Assembly: GCA_003451975.1 (NCBI GenBank)
Contig: DMIX01000060.1
Coordinates: forward strand, 1-6,739
From: Propionibacteriaceae bacterium
Lineage (GTDB): Bacteria > Actinomycetota > Actinomycetes > Propionibacteriales > Propionibacteriaceae
Direction of reading: 5' to 3'
DNA length: 6,739 nt
Below the pieces are notes generated by a model. The model saw only the letters and a list, made by a program, of their open reading frames with translations. It was not told where the DNA came from and ran no database searches. Both the position numbers and the translations under genes were made by a program. Position 1 is the stretch's first letter. Each line of letters starts with the position of its first letter. Of the stretch, positions 1 through 5,350 are shown one piece after another.

Positions 1-231
1 CAGGATGATTCCGGTCGAGCTTTGGATCGTGAGGACCTTGAGGCGATGGCCGTCGAACTGGGTTTGGTTCCGGTGGGGGCGGTGACCAAAACCCGCTGTG
101 AGGTGTTGGTTGCTGCCGATGTGTGCTCGATCTCGGGAAAGGCGCGCAAAGCCCGGGAGTTCGGCAAGCCGATCTTTGCCATCTCGCAGTTCTTGGAGTG
201 GGCGCAGGGGCGTTCGGGTTCAGCTTGCTAG
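1..231 (+). CDS. C-terminal part of a BRCT-domain protein (5' truncated by window edge)
   Basis: The frame is open from the first base and stops at TAG 229-231, so 76 residues of a longer protein are visible. They read as the end of a BRCT domain, a fold that binds DNA ends, nicks or partner proteins. The visible pattern is an acidic helix (DREDLEAMAVELG, about residues 9-21), then GAVTKTRCEVLVAAD (about 27-41), then SGKARKAREFGKPIFAISQFLEW (about 45-67, given here by its ends as SGKARKAREFG and FLEW). This matches the usual order of 'VTK-T..LV', 'S-GKA-KA...G-PI' and a final helix. In actinomycetes such domains often end DnaQ-like exonucleases, and the convergent neighbour is one, but the enzymatic part of this gene lies outside the window and its activity is unknown. 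An in-frame TTG at position 22 is not taken as the start, because the BRCT pattern continues upstream of it. The last 12 bp overlap the 3' end of the opposing exonuclease gene. Confidence 0.75.
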   Translation, partial: QDDSGRALDREDLEAMAVELGLVPVGAVTKTRCEVLVAADVCSISGKARKAREFGKPIFAISQFLEWAQGRSGSAC

Positions 232-1173
232 GAGCCGAAGGAACTCATCTTCGCCCACCACGCGAATATCTTGGCCAGCCTGCTGCAGGGTGAGGGCCTT
301 GGCTTCCTTGCTGTGTGGTTTGATGCCCGGACGCAGATAGGCCGGACCAGCGCCACCCACGACCAAGATATTGGTGGCCTTCGTGACGCCCTTCTGGAGG
401 ATGGCGCCCAGCTCGGCGCAGGCGCGCCAGGCGTCCTCGCGGGTCATCGAGTCGAGCCCGCTGGAGAACACGATCGAAAGCCCAAAGAGGGCGCCGGCAG
501 GGTCGGCGTCCGGGTTGGGTGCTGGGATGTCTTTCGGGTTCCCCGGGGTACCTTCGGCCGCGTAGGAGCGTGAACTGGTGTGGATGCGGGTGCAGCCGCG
601 GTAAAAACCGGTACCGATGCGTCCTTTGTGGACCTGGCAGCAGGACGCGAGGTCGTTCACGGTGGATACTCCGACCCGATGCGCCAGTGCCATAGTGATG
701 CCAGCGGCGGCTTGGGCGTCGGCAAGTGGATCATGGTGGGCGCCCATCGTGACTCCGAGCGCGGCTGCGACGTGGGGTAGCCGGTAGGCGGGGAGATCGA
801 GGGTGTGCCGCGCCATGACCAGCGTGCACAGAAACTCCAGGTTCGGCGTTTCGATCTGGTCGGCGTCGCAGGCGTGGCGTACCACGCCGGTGTCGAAAGA
901 GGCGTTGTGGGCCACCACGAGATCATCTCCGATGAGGTCGAGAAGGTCAGGCAGAACCTGGCGCCAGCGTGGTGCGTCCGCGACCTGATCGGCGGTGATG
1001 CCATGGATGGCGGTGTTGCGCGGCTCAAAGTAGTCGCGGGCCTCGGGTGGTCGCATGTAGATCGCTTGCTGGTGGACGACCGTGCCGTTGCTGACCTTCA
1101 CCACACCCACCGCGCAGGGCGAACCCCAGTAGGAGTTGGCGGTCTCGAAATCGATGGCGGTGAAGTTCAGCAT
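220..1173 (-). CDS. DEDDh (DnaQ-like) 3'-5' exonuclease with C-terminal BRCT domain
   Basis: This 317-aa cytoplasmic protein probably removes nucleotides from DNA 3' ends, using two metal ions. All DEDDh catalytic positions are present: D8 and E10 (IDFET), D94 (HNASFD, 89-94), and H147 with D152 (HDPLAD). The exonuclease domain spans about residues 1-165. A linker of about 60 residues follows, with a Cys/His group (C178, C179, H182, C194, H198) and a Pro/Asp-rich stretch (about 210-226). A BRCT domain follows at about 228-316 (GVTKATNILVVGG, SKEAKAL, then EDEFLRLL). Proteins of this layout are usually named DNA polymerase III epsilon-like, but the polymerase-clamp role is unproven; repair or RNA trimming are alternatives. 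The ATG at 1173-1171 has GAGG seven bases upstream and overlaps the stop of the preceding gene (ATGCTGA), suggesting translational coupling. Its 3' end overlaps the convergent BRCT gene by 12 bp. Confidence 0.93.
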   Translation of the reverse strand: MLNFTAIDFETANSYWGSPCAVGVVKVSNGTVVHQQAIYMRPPEARDYFEPRNTAIHGITADQVADAPRWRQVLPDLLDLIGDDLVVAHNASFDTGVVRHACDADQIETPNLEFLCTLVMARHTLDLPAYRLPHVAAALGVTMGAHHDPLADAQAAAGITMALAHRVGVSTVNDLASCCQVHKGRIGTGFYRGCTRIHTSSRSYAAEGTPGNPKDIPAPNPDADPAGALFGLSIVFSSGLDSMTREDAWRACAELGAILQKGVTKATNILVVGGAGPAYLRPGIKPHSKEAKALTLQQAGQDIRVVGEDEFLRLLAS

Positions 1174-1778
1174 GGCTGGACCTCAACTCCGGCGATGAAG
1201 GACTCAGGAAACTCGGCAATGTTGGGATCAGCGAATTCCTCGGGCATCATCCACAGCTCTCCGGTCTTGGTGCGAGCTCGCCGTTTGCGTTCGCTTTCAA
1301 TGTCGAGCCAGGCCGTCCACACGCTGCGCAGATAGTTCGCTGTGCTCAACGCTCGGGCTGGGGCGCTGTTCTCTTTGGCTTGGAAGGCGCCCTCGCGAGG
1401 ATGGGCCGGTGGCGATGGCGGAACCAAGGGCCGCGGTTTCGTCGGAGGCTTGCCGGTCTTCGGATCAGGGTGCACGGCGTAGGCGTTCACTGCGGCGAGC
1501 ACCCGCTCGTACCGGGCGTCGGTTTCCTTCATCAACGCAGCGAGGTCGTCGGTGGTCATCGACTCGGCGTTCAGTGGGAGCCCAATGGGAGTGGAGCCGG
1601 CGGTGAGCAGCACGACGCGATCAGCGACGAGCGCAGCGATGGTGGCCTCGCAATCGGGCTGGCGCGGATCGACAACCACCGCATTGGTGTTGTTGACCTC
1701 CTCGGCGCCGGTCCGACTCACCAGCCAGACGGCGACCTCGGTGGGGTCGGCATTGTCGATTACCGCGAAACCGATCAT
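1167..1778 (-). CDS. Unrecognised 203-aa protein between two exonuclease genes
   Basis: I do not recognise the family. The N-terminal part (about residues 1-100) alternates short hydrophobic strands (IGFAVID, VAVWLV, NAVVVD, DRVVLLTAG) with helix-prone segments, which suggests a small alpha/beta domain. A proline-rich linker follows (about 104-127, including KPPTKPRPLVPPSPP). The C-terminal part has a helix with an Arg/Lys-rich end (TAWLDIESERKRRART, about 155-170) and an acidic tail (MMPEEFADPN and onward). There is no signal peptide or membrane segment, so it should be cytoplasmic. The Lys/Arg patch could contact nucleic acid, but that is speculation. The ATG at 1778-1776 is the only standard start before an in-frame stop at 1880-1878; GGGAGG and AGG lie upstream at 13 and 9 bases. 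The stop overlaps the ATG of the exonuclease-BRCT gene by 7 bp, so the two are probably made together. It reads in the same direction as, and lies 131 bp after, the other exonuclease gene. Confidence 0.85.
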   Translation of the reverse strand: MIGFAVIDNADPTEVAVWLVSRTGAEEVNNTNAVVVDPRQPDCEATIAALVADRVVLLTAGSTPIGLPLNAESMTTDDLAALMKETDARYERVLAAVNAYAVHPDPKTGKPPTKPRPLVPPSPPAHPREGAFQAKENSAPARALSTANYLRSVWTAWLDIESERKRRARTKTGELWMMPEEFADPNIAEFPESFIAGVEVQPC

Positions 1779-1852
1779 TGGAGTGTGCCTGCCTCCCTTG
1801 GTGCGATGCGCACTGCGAGAAGAGTCTTGCAGGTTTGGGTCCGGTGCGGCAT
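1775..1852 (-). CDS. Possible 25-codon small ORF overlapping the 203-aa gene start (doubtful)
   Basis: In the gap between the 233-aa exonuclease and the 203-aa gene, ATG 1852-1850 opens 25 codons (starting MPHRTQTCK, ending REAGTLQ). Its TGA at 1777-1775 overlaps the next ATG in the ATGA arrangement. Such an overlap can pass ribosomes to the downstream gene, and the strong downstream GGGAGG would lie inside this ORF. Against it, there is no clear ribosome-binding site before 1852, the composition is unremarkable and high-GC gaps often stay open by chance. The same frame is open all the way from the stop of the upstream exonuclease. Confidence 0.15.
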   Translation of the reverse strand: MPHRTQTCKTLLAVRIAPREAGTLQ

Positions 1853-1909
1853 CGACGAGCTCTGGACGTGGGCGCTTTCAGTGATGTTCCTGGCGTCGCA
1901 GTCGTGCGT
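1779..1909 (-). other. 131-bp spacer between exonuclease gene and 203-aa gene
   Basis: This spacer lies inside the minus-strand cluster. I see no convincing intrinsic terminator (no GC stem followed by a T run in the minus direction) and no clear promoter. Read-through from the upstream exonuclease is therefore possible, but a separate promoter here cannot be excluded. The only structures noted are a purine-rich GGGAGG close to the next start and the small overlapping ORF listed separately. Confidence 0.4.
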
Positions 1910-2611
1910 TCAGCGGATCGGCCAATCGGTGTTGGCATCGTCCAGCGGTCGGCCCTGGCGCTTGGCCCAGGCTGCGAAGTCGTTGATGTTGTCGCGGTAC
2001 CAGGTGGCTTGCGAGCGGTGAAGGTCGTCAAAGTCCAAGTCGCCGACGGTGGTGCGTCCATTGCCGGTGGCAAGGTGGCTCAACTGGCGGGCCAACATGC
2101 AGGCTGCTTTGGTGTCGGCCTCGGCGCCGTGGGCTTCGTCGGCAGAGAAGGCAATGCCGTAGTGGGCGCACATATCGGTGAGAGTACGCTTGCCCTTGCG
2201 GTACTTGTCGAACTGCTTGTCGATGACCCGGGGATCGATGACCGGCCCGCGGACGTCCAGGTTGCCGAGGCCTTCGCGGGACAGGCAGCGATCCAAGACG
2301 GTGAGGTCGTAGGGGGCGTTGAAAACCACCAGCGGGCGCCCGGACGCCCAGTGCGCATAGATCTCGTCGGCTATCGCGGCCAAGGCGGCTTTGGGATCCT
2401 CGCCATGGGTATTCGCGAACTCGGTGGTGATGCCATGCACTGCGATTGCGCCCTCGGGGATGGGGGCGTCCTGGCGCAGCAGCCAATTGCCGGCCGTCCA
2501 GCTCTCCTCGTCGAGGCGACCGATGCACGCGGTGACGACGCGTGCGGTTTCGGGGTCGGTGCCGGTGGTCTCCAGGTCGAGACCAGCGAGATCTGCGTGG
2601 TGCCAAGACAT
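1910..2611 (-). CDS. DEDDh-family 3'-5' exonuclease (DnaQ-like, 233 aa)
   Basis: This single-domain exonuclease should remove nucleotides from 3' ends of DNA or RNA in the cytoplasm. The catalytic set is complete: D12 and E14 (GLDLETTG), D102 (VVFNAPYDLTVLD, about 95-107), and H161 with D166 (HGAEAD). A helper motif at 58-65 (AVHGITTE) and IDPRVIDKQFDKYRKGKRTL (125-144) match the actinobacterial exonuclease-domain family often annotated as DNA polymerase III epsilon-like. The tail (ATWYRDNINDFAAWAKRQG, ending DWPIR) also looks like that family's C-terminus. It has no BRCT domain, unlike the exonuclease later in the cluster. The ATG at 2611-2609 was chosen because GAAAGGG ends five bases upstream and the family's typical N-terminus (MSWH..L.G.DLETTG) begins here. 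An upstream in-frame start at 2734 would add 41 residues that look unlike protein and cover the likely promoter. It is the first gene of the minus-strand cluster and is divergent from the NERD gene. Confidence 0.93.
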   Translation of the reverse strand: MSWHHADLAGLDLETTGTDPETARVVTACIGRLDEESWTAGNWLLRQDAPIPEGAIAVHGITTEFANTHGEDPKAALAAIADEIYAHWASGRPLVVFNAPYDLTVLDRCLSREGLGNLDVRGPVIDPRVIDKQFDKYRKGKRTLTDMCAHYGIAFSADEAHGAEADTKAACMLARQLSHLATGNGRTTVGDLDFDDLHRSQATWYRDNINDFAAWAKRQGRPLDDANTDWPIR

Positions 2612-2677
2612 GGTCGCCCTTTCGTTGCACGGCTCACAGGCATCGGAGTTTCCGCCTCGATGGTCCTGCTGCTGAAT

Positions 2678-2700
2678 AGCTTCGCAGGTGGCCCTGACAC
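2678..2700 (-). promoter_or_regulatory. Weak PafBC-type (RecA-NDp-like) DNA-damage promoter candidate
   Basis: Read on the minus strand, GTGTCAGGG, eight bases, then GAAGCT resembles the mycobacterial LexA-independent damage promoter TTGTCRGTG-N8-TAnnnT. It matches 7 of 9 bases in the first block and 2 of 3 fixed bases in the second, with exact spacing. It points toward the exonuclease cluster, about 67 bp before its ATG. The missing first T of the -10 block and the chance rate of such matches keep confidence low. Confidence 0.25.
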
Positions 2701-2729
2701 CGTCGGTGCGATATCTCGGTGAGTGGCGA

Positions 2730-2744
2730 ATCAAACGGATTGAT
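2730..2744. promoter_or_regulatory. Short inverted repeat, possible operator
   Basis: ATCAA-N5-TTGAT forms perfect 5-bp arms about 50 bp before the NERD start and about 120 bp before the divergent exonuclease start. It is AT-richer than its surroundings, as many regulator sites are. Five-base arms occur often by chance, and no matching regulator gene lies in the window. Confidence 0.2.
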
Positions 2745-2794
2745 GCAGCGGTTTGCCCCTCGAAGTGAACGGGAGCAGCGGGCGTTTGGGTTGA

Positions 2795-3721
2795 ATGTGT
2801 GCCGTGAACCCGGATACGCCATCGCCACCGGTCGTTAAACGTATGAGGCTGCGCTATGCCGGCACCTGCGCGCGATGTGGCGCCGCTATCGATGCCGGAA
2901 CACTTGCCGACTACGACCGCAGTGCGAGGACTGTCGCGTGTGTGTCTTGTGAACCTCAGCAGGCCTGCGCTGAGCCCGCCGCTGGATCAGAGCCATCGGA
3001 AGAACTGCCCGCCCCCCGTGATCCCATCACAGAGTCCGCGCCGAGCCTTGAGGCGGTGGACGGCGTGGCCGGCGCCTCGGCGGCGGCTGAGTTTCAACGG
3101 CGTCACGAAGCACGCCAGAAGCGGGTTCAGGCTCGCCATCCGCGGCTGGGGAGGTTTCTGCTGGCAGCGTTCGACGACCCATCGTCAACGACCGCGTGGT
3201 CAAAGGGTGCCGTTGGTGAGGAACAGCTCGGTCAGGCCTTTGCCAAGAAGGCAGGCGATCAGCTGCGGGTATTGAACGACCGTGCCATTCCCAAGACTCG
3301 GGCCAACATCGACCACCTGGTTGTGTGCCCGTCCGGAGTATTTGTGGTCGACGCCAAGCGCTACGAAGATGCTCGCCCCAAGCTTCAGGTGACTGGGTGG
3401 CCCTTCGGCCCTCGCAGGGAGTGGCTATACGTGGGCGGACGCGAACGCACCAAGCTCGTAGAGGGGATGCATAAGCAACTGTCGTTGGTTCGTGACGCCC
3501 TCGCCCATCGGCCCGACGTGGCCGTGTGCGGTGTGCTGTGCTTCGTTGATGCTGATTGGCCGGTTATCGGCGGGTCCTTCACAGTGCGGGACGTTCAGGT
3601 GATGTGGCCCAAGAAGCTCATTGCAATGCTCGGCGAACCGGGACCGTTGGGTGTTGACGAGATCGCCGATGTGCAGTGGGAACTGCATGAGGCGTTCCCG
3701 CGTCATCGGCAATCAGGCTAG
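2795..3721 (+). CDS. Zinc-ribbon plus NERD-domain (nuclease-related) protein
   Basis: This 308-aa, probably cytoplasmic protein joins an N-terminal CxxC...CxxC zinc-ribbon (C25, C28, C49, C52) to a C-terminal NERD domain by a flexible Ala/Pro/Glu-rich linker (about 54-95) and a charged helix (about 98-115). The NERD domain (about 137-255) shows the expected restriction-endonuclease-like positions: GEEQLG (141-146), N171-I172-D173-H174, and VVDAKRY with D186 and K188, followed by a helix with Q228 (MHKQLSLVRDAL). The E...D...DxK set looks complete, so nuclease activity is plausible, although few NERD proteins have been tested. The true substrate is unknown. The start is uncertain. ATG 2795 is used here; an in-frame GTG at 2804 and ATG at 2843 (MRLRYAGTCARCG) also keep the zinc-ribbon, and none has a strong ribosome-binding site. 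It is divergent from the exonuclease cluster and converges with the lipoprotein gene 31 bp away. Confidence 0.9.
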   Translation: MCAVNPDTPSPPVVKRMRLRYAGTCARCGAAIDAGTLADYDRSARTVACVSCEPQQACAEPAAGSEPSEELPAPRDPITESAPSLEAVDGVAGASAAAEFQRRHEARQKRVQARHPRLGRFLLAAFDDPSSTTAWSKGAVGEEQLGQAFAKKAGDQLRVLNDRAIPKTRANIDHLVVCPSGVFVVDAKRYEDARPKLQVTGWPFGPRREWLYVGGRERTKLVEGMHKQLSLVRDALAHRPDVAVCGVLCFVDADWPVIGGSFTVRDVQVMWPKKLIAMLGEPGPLGVDEIADVQWELHEAFPRHRQSG

Positions 3722-3752
3722 GTCGCCTGTCGGAGCGGTGGTCGAATCGGTG

Positions 3753-5195
3753 TCAGACCAGCTTCACCAACGTCATGGAGCCACGAGTTGGCAGTAGCCA
3801 GCGGCCGTCACCAGCGTCGACGCCAGCTGCGGGAACCCAGTCGATGGGGATCTCCTTGACCGCTTTGCCATTGCGGTCACAAGGCTCGACATCCTCACCG
3901 ATGGTGTACTCGGTGCGGCCCTTGCTGCCCAACCAGTGGAGCTTCAAGGTTGGACGGTCCCGGAAACACATGAAGCGTGACGCGGCGTCGGCAGAAGTGG
4001 CCGTGCCGGTCGCCAAGTCATAGACCATGGTCTTTTTGTTGGTCGTCAGCACCATGCGATCGCGAGAGGTCACGAAGTTGTTGTCCGAACCTTCGCCGGT
4101 CTCGGTGCCGAGGTCGGTGCGCCAAAGGACTTCGCCGGTCTGCTGGCTGAGGGCGATCAACTCGGTCCGGTCCATCCTGCTTTTCAGCGCCCACCGACCT
4201 CTCTTCTCGGTGTAGGTCGCCTTAGCTGTTGTGCTGTGACAAGCGATGATCCGGTCAGCTGTGGAGATCTCCTCAAGCGACGCGGTGGGGCAGGAACTGC
4301 CGCCATTCATGGACCACACGGTGGCCCCCGTGTCATGGTTTAGCCCGACCACGCGCCCGAGAGCGAAGTCGCAGGTCATGGCCCACTTGCCCGACTTATG
4401 CGTTGCGTGGCATTGCTGGGGAGCGCCGAGCCCGACGATGATGCCGTCGTGGGCTTCGACCCATTCCCAACCGTAGTCGGAACTGGCGCCCTTGCCGAAG
4501 ACATCGGTGTAGGGGCGCTGCCAGACCACTTGGTCGTTCGCCATACGCCCCAGCTTCTCGACCCCTTTCGGAGAGCGATGGCTGGTTGAGAAGATGTCTT
4601 GCCCCAACCCCCGAGAACCGGCGGGGACTCCGTCCGAGTGGTCGGTGGCCAGTGAGGGTGCGAGTGGGTCGATTCGCAGATTCATCTCCTTGTTTGGCGC
4701 CGATTCGCGATAGCCCTGCATGCAGAAGGCATTGTCGTCGGAACAGGAGTAGGGGCTGGAAGACGGCCACACGGTCAGCGGAGTGGGTGCCTTTTGCTGC
4801 CCGGTGCGAACGTCAGCGATGACCAACTCACGCCAGGTCCCCGCACTCTGTTTGGTGAGGTAGGCCACGTAGGACTTCTCGTCGACAGTGACGGTGTCGA
4901 CGTTGAGTTGCATGCCAGGAGTCTGCCCGCTGGTTTCGGCATCGGCACTCCACAGCACGCGTCCATCAGTCAGGTTCCATGCTGCGACTCGAAGCTGATT
5001 CTTCTCCCGGAGGTAGCTGACGATGGTGTCGCCGACTACTTCTGGTGTCCCGACGAGATTGGTCGGCAACGTCCACAGGGTTCGAACCTGTTGGGGTGTG
5101 GTTGGTGTTGGGGCGACTGGCGGTGCGGAACTCGTGCAGCCGGCGCTGAATGCGAGCACGGGGACGAGTACGGCGAGAACGGCCAGGCTCTTCAT
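3753..5195 (-). CDS. Exported lipoprotein with PQQ-like beta-propeller repeats
   Basis: A 480-aa surface lipoprotein is predicted. The N-terminus is a short lipoprotein signal peptide: Met-Lys, a hydrophobic run (LAVLAVLVPVLAF), then SAGC with C20 as the lipidated cysteine. A Ser/Thr/Pro-rich tether follows (about 21-40). The rest looks like a beta-propeller with PQQ-enzyme-like repeats: WNLTDGRVLWSAD (about 73-85), VVGLNHDTGATVW (about 282-294), LIALSQQTGEVLW (about 346-358) and VYDLATG (about 391-397). No dehydrogenase catalytic site is evident, so a binding or scaffold role is likelier than an enzyme. Eight further cysteines fall as near neighbours (151/158, 262/275, 302/319, 410/439), suggesting four disulfides. 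A GTG at 5252 would add 19 residues; ATG 5195 is preferred because GAGGAG lies four bases upstream and the extension would need the rare pair AGG-AGA for Arg-Arg. It converges with the NERD gene and diverges from recQ; no functional link to either is evident. Confidence 0.9.
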   Translation of the reverse strand: MKSLAVLAVLVPVLAFSAGCTSSAPPVAPTPTTPQQVRTLWTLPTNLVGTPEVVGDTIVSYLREKNQLRVAAWNLTDGRVLWSADAETSGQTPGMQLNVDTVTVDEKSYVAYLTKQSAGTWRELVIADVRTGQQKAPTPLTVWPSSSPYSCSDDNAFCMQGYRESAPNKEMNLRIDPLAPSLATDHSDGVPAGSRGLGQDIFSTSHRSPKGVEKLGRMANDQVVWQRPYTDVFGKGASSDYGWEWVEAHDGIIVGLGAPQQCHATHKSGKWAMTCDFALGRVVGLNHDTGATVWSMNGGSSCPTASLEEISTADRIIACHSTTAKATYTEKRGRWALKSRMDRTELIALSQQTGEVLWRTDLGTETGEGSDNNFVTSRDRMVLTTNKKTMVYDLATGTATSADAASRFMCFRDRPTLKLHWLGSKGRTEYTIGEDVEPCDRNGKAVKEIPIDWVPAAGVDAGDGRWLLPTRGSMTLVKLV

Positions 5196-5199
5196 GAAT

Positions 5200-5205
5200 C
5201 TCCTC
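5200..5205 (-). promoter_or_regulatory. Ribosome-binding site that decides the lipoprotein start
   Basis: GAGGAG on the minus strand lies four bases before ATG 5195. If translation instead began at GTG 5252, these bases would encode part of Thr-Arg-Arg with the rare codons AGG and AGA. That makes a ribosome-binding role the better reading. It is the strongest such site in the window. Confidence 0.7.
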
Positions 5206-5350
5206 GTCGATGGAGTGGGTTTCGACGACTGCGATTCTTGAGGTGCGCTCACGATTCAAACAAGAGGGGCTGTGGAAAAGCACCTGCTCGCCCCAGCTGC
5301 GGTCGGCGTCGCGTGATCTTGATGAATCACCGTCACTACCGCCGCCTACC
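5206..5350. promoter_or_regulatory. Divergent intergenic region (lipoprotein / recQ)
   Basis: These 145 bp lie between the lipoprotein ribosome-binding site and the recQ start, and should hold promoters for both genes. I find no clear -35/-10 pair in either direction. The bases just before the recQ ATG (CCGCCTACC) contain no Shine-Dalgarno-like purine run, so recQ may have a leaderless or weakly led message, which is common in actinomycetes. An inverted repeat at 5313-5330 is listed separately. Confidence 0.45.
5313..5330. promoter_or_regulatory. Inverted repeat just upstream of recQ, possible operator
   Basis: GTGAT-N8-ATCAC has perfect 5-bp arms and ends 20 bp before the recQ ATG. The position suits a repressor site, and the arms resemble those of some GntR-family operators. 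With only five paired bases and no regulator gene nearby, chance remains a good explanation. Confidence 0.2.

Larger units (their letters stand above)
2612..2794. promoter_or_regulatory. Divergent intergenic region (exonuclease cluster / NERD gene)
   Basis: These 183 bp separate two diverging genes, so promoters for both should lie here. The ribosome-binding site for the leftward exonuclease (GAAAGGG, minus strand 2623-2617) is clear. The rightward NERD gene has only weak candidates (GGGAG near 2771 and GGG just before the ATG). Two possible control elements are listed separately: a damage-promoter-like element on the minus strand and an inverted repeat at 2730-2744. No standard -35/-10 pair stands out for the NERD gene. 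Confidence 0.55.

Noticed and set aside
805..1335. Plus-strand open frame (176 codons) opposite the exonuclease-BRCT gene
   Set aside because: It spans the junction of two well-supported minus-strand genes and has no recognisable motif.
1778..2722. Long plus-strand open frame (314 codons) opposite the 233-aa exonuclease
   Set aside because: Its product has low-complexity Gly/Ala/Val composition and no motif, while the minus strand carries a complete DEDDh catalytic set. It is the antisense shadow of a high-GC gene.
2700..2722. Plus-strand CCGTCGGTG as a damage promoter for the NERD gene
   Set aside because: The first block matches partly (7 of 9), but the -10 block at the correct spacing (CGGTGA) matches none of the fixed bases.
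2612..2734. 41-residue N-terminal extension of the 233-aa exonuclease
   Set aside because: The stretch does not resemble the family, occupies the promoter region, and ATG 2611 has a good ribosome-binding site.
3722..3752. Shared bidirectional terminator between the NERD and lipoprotein genes
   Set aside because: The 31-bp gap has no strong GC stem followed by a T run; the short GGTC/GACC and GGTG/CACC pairings nearby are too small or extend into coding sequence.
5075..5091. ACAGG-GTTCGAA-CCTGT stem-loop resembling a tRNA T-arm (possible tRNA fragment or attachment site)
   Set aside because: It lies within well-supported lipoprotein codons, no other tRNA arms flank it, and the GTTCGA position within the loop is off by one from a true T-loop. 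It is also not a mycobacterial LexA box, because the second half-site is missing.
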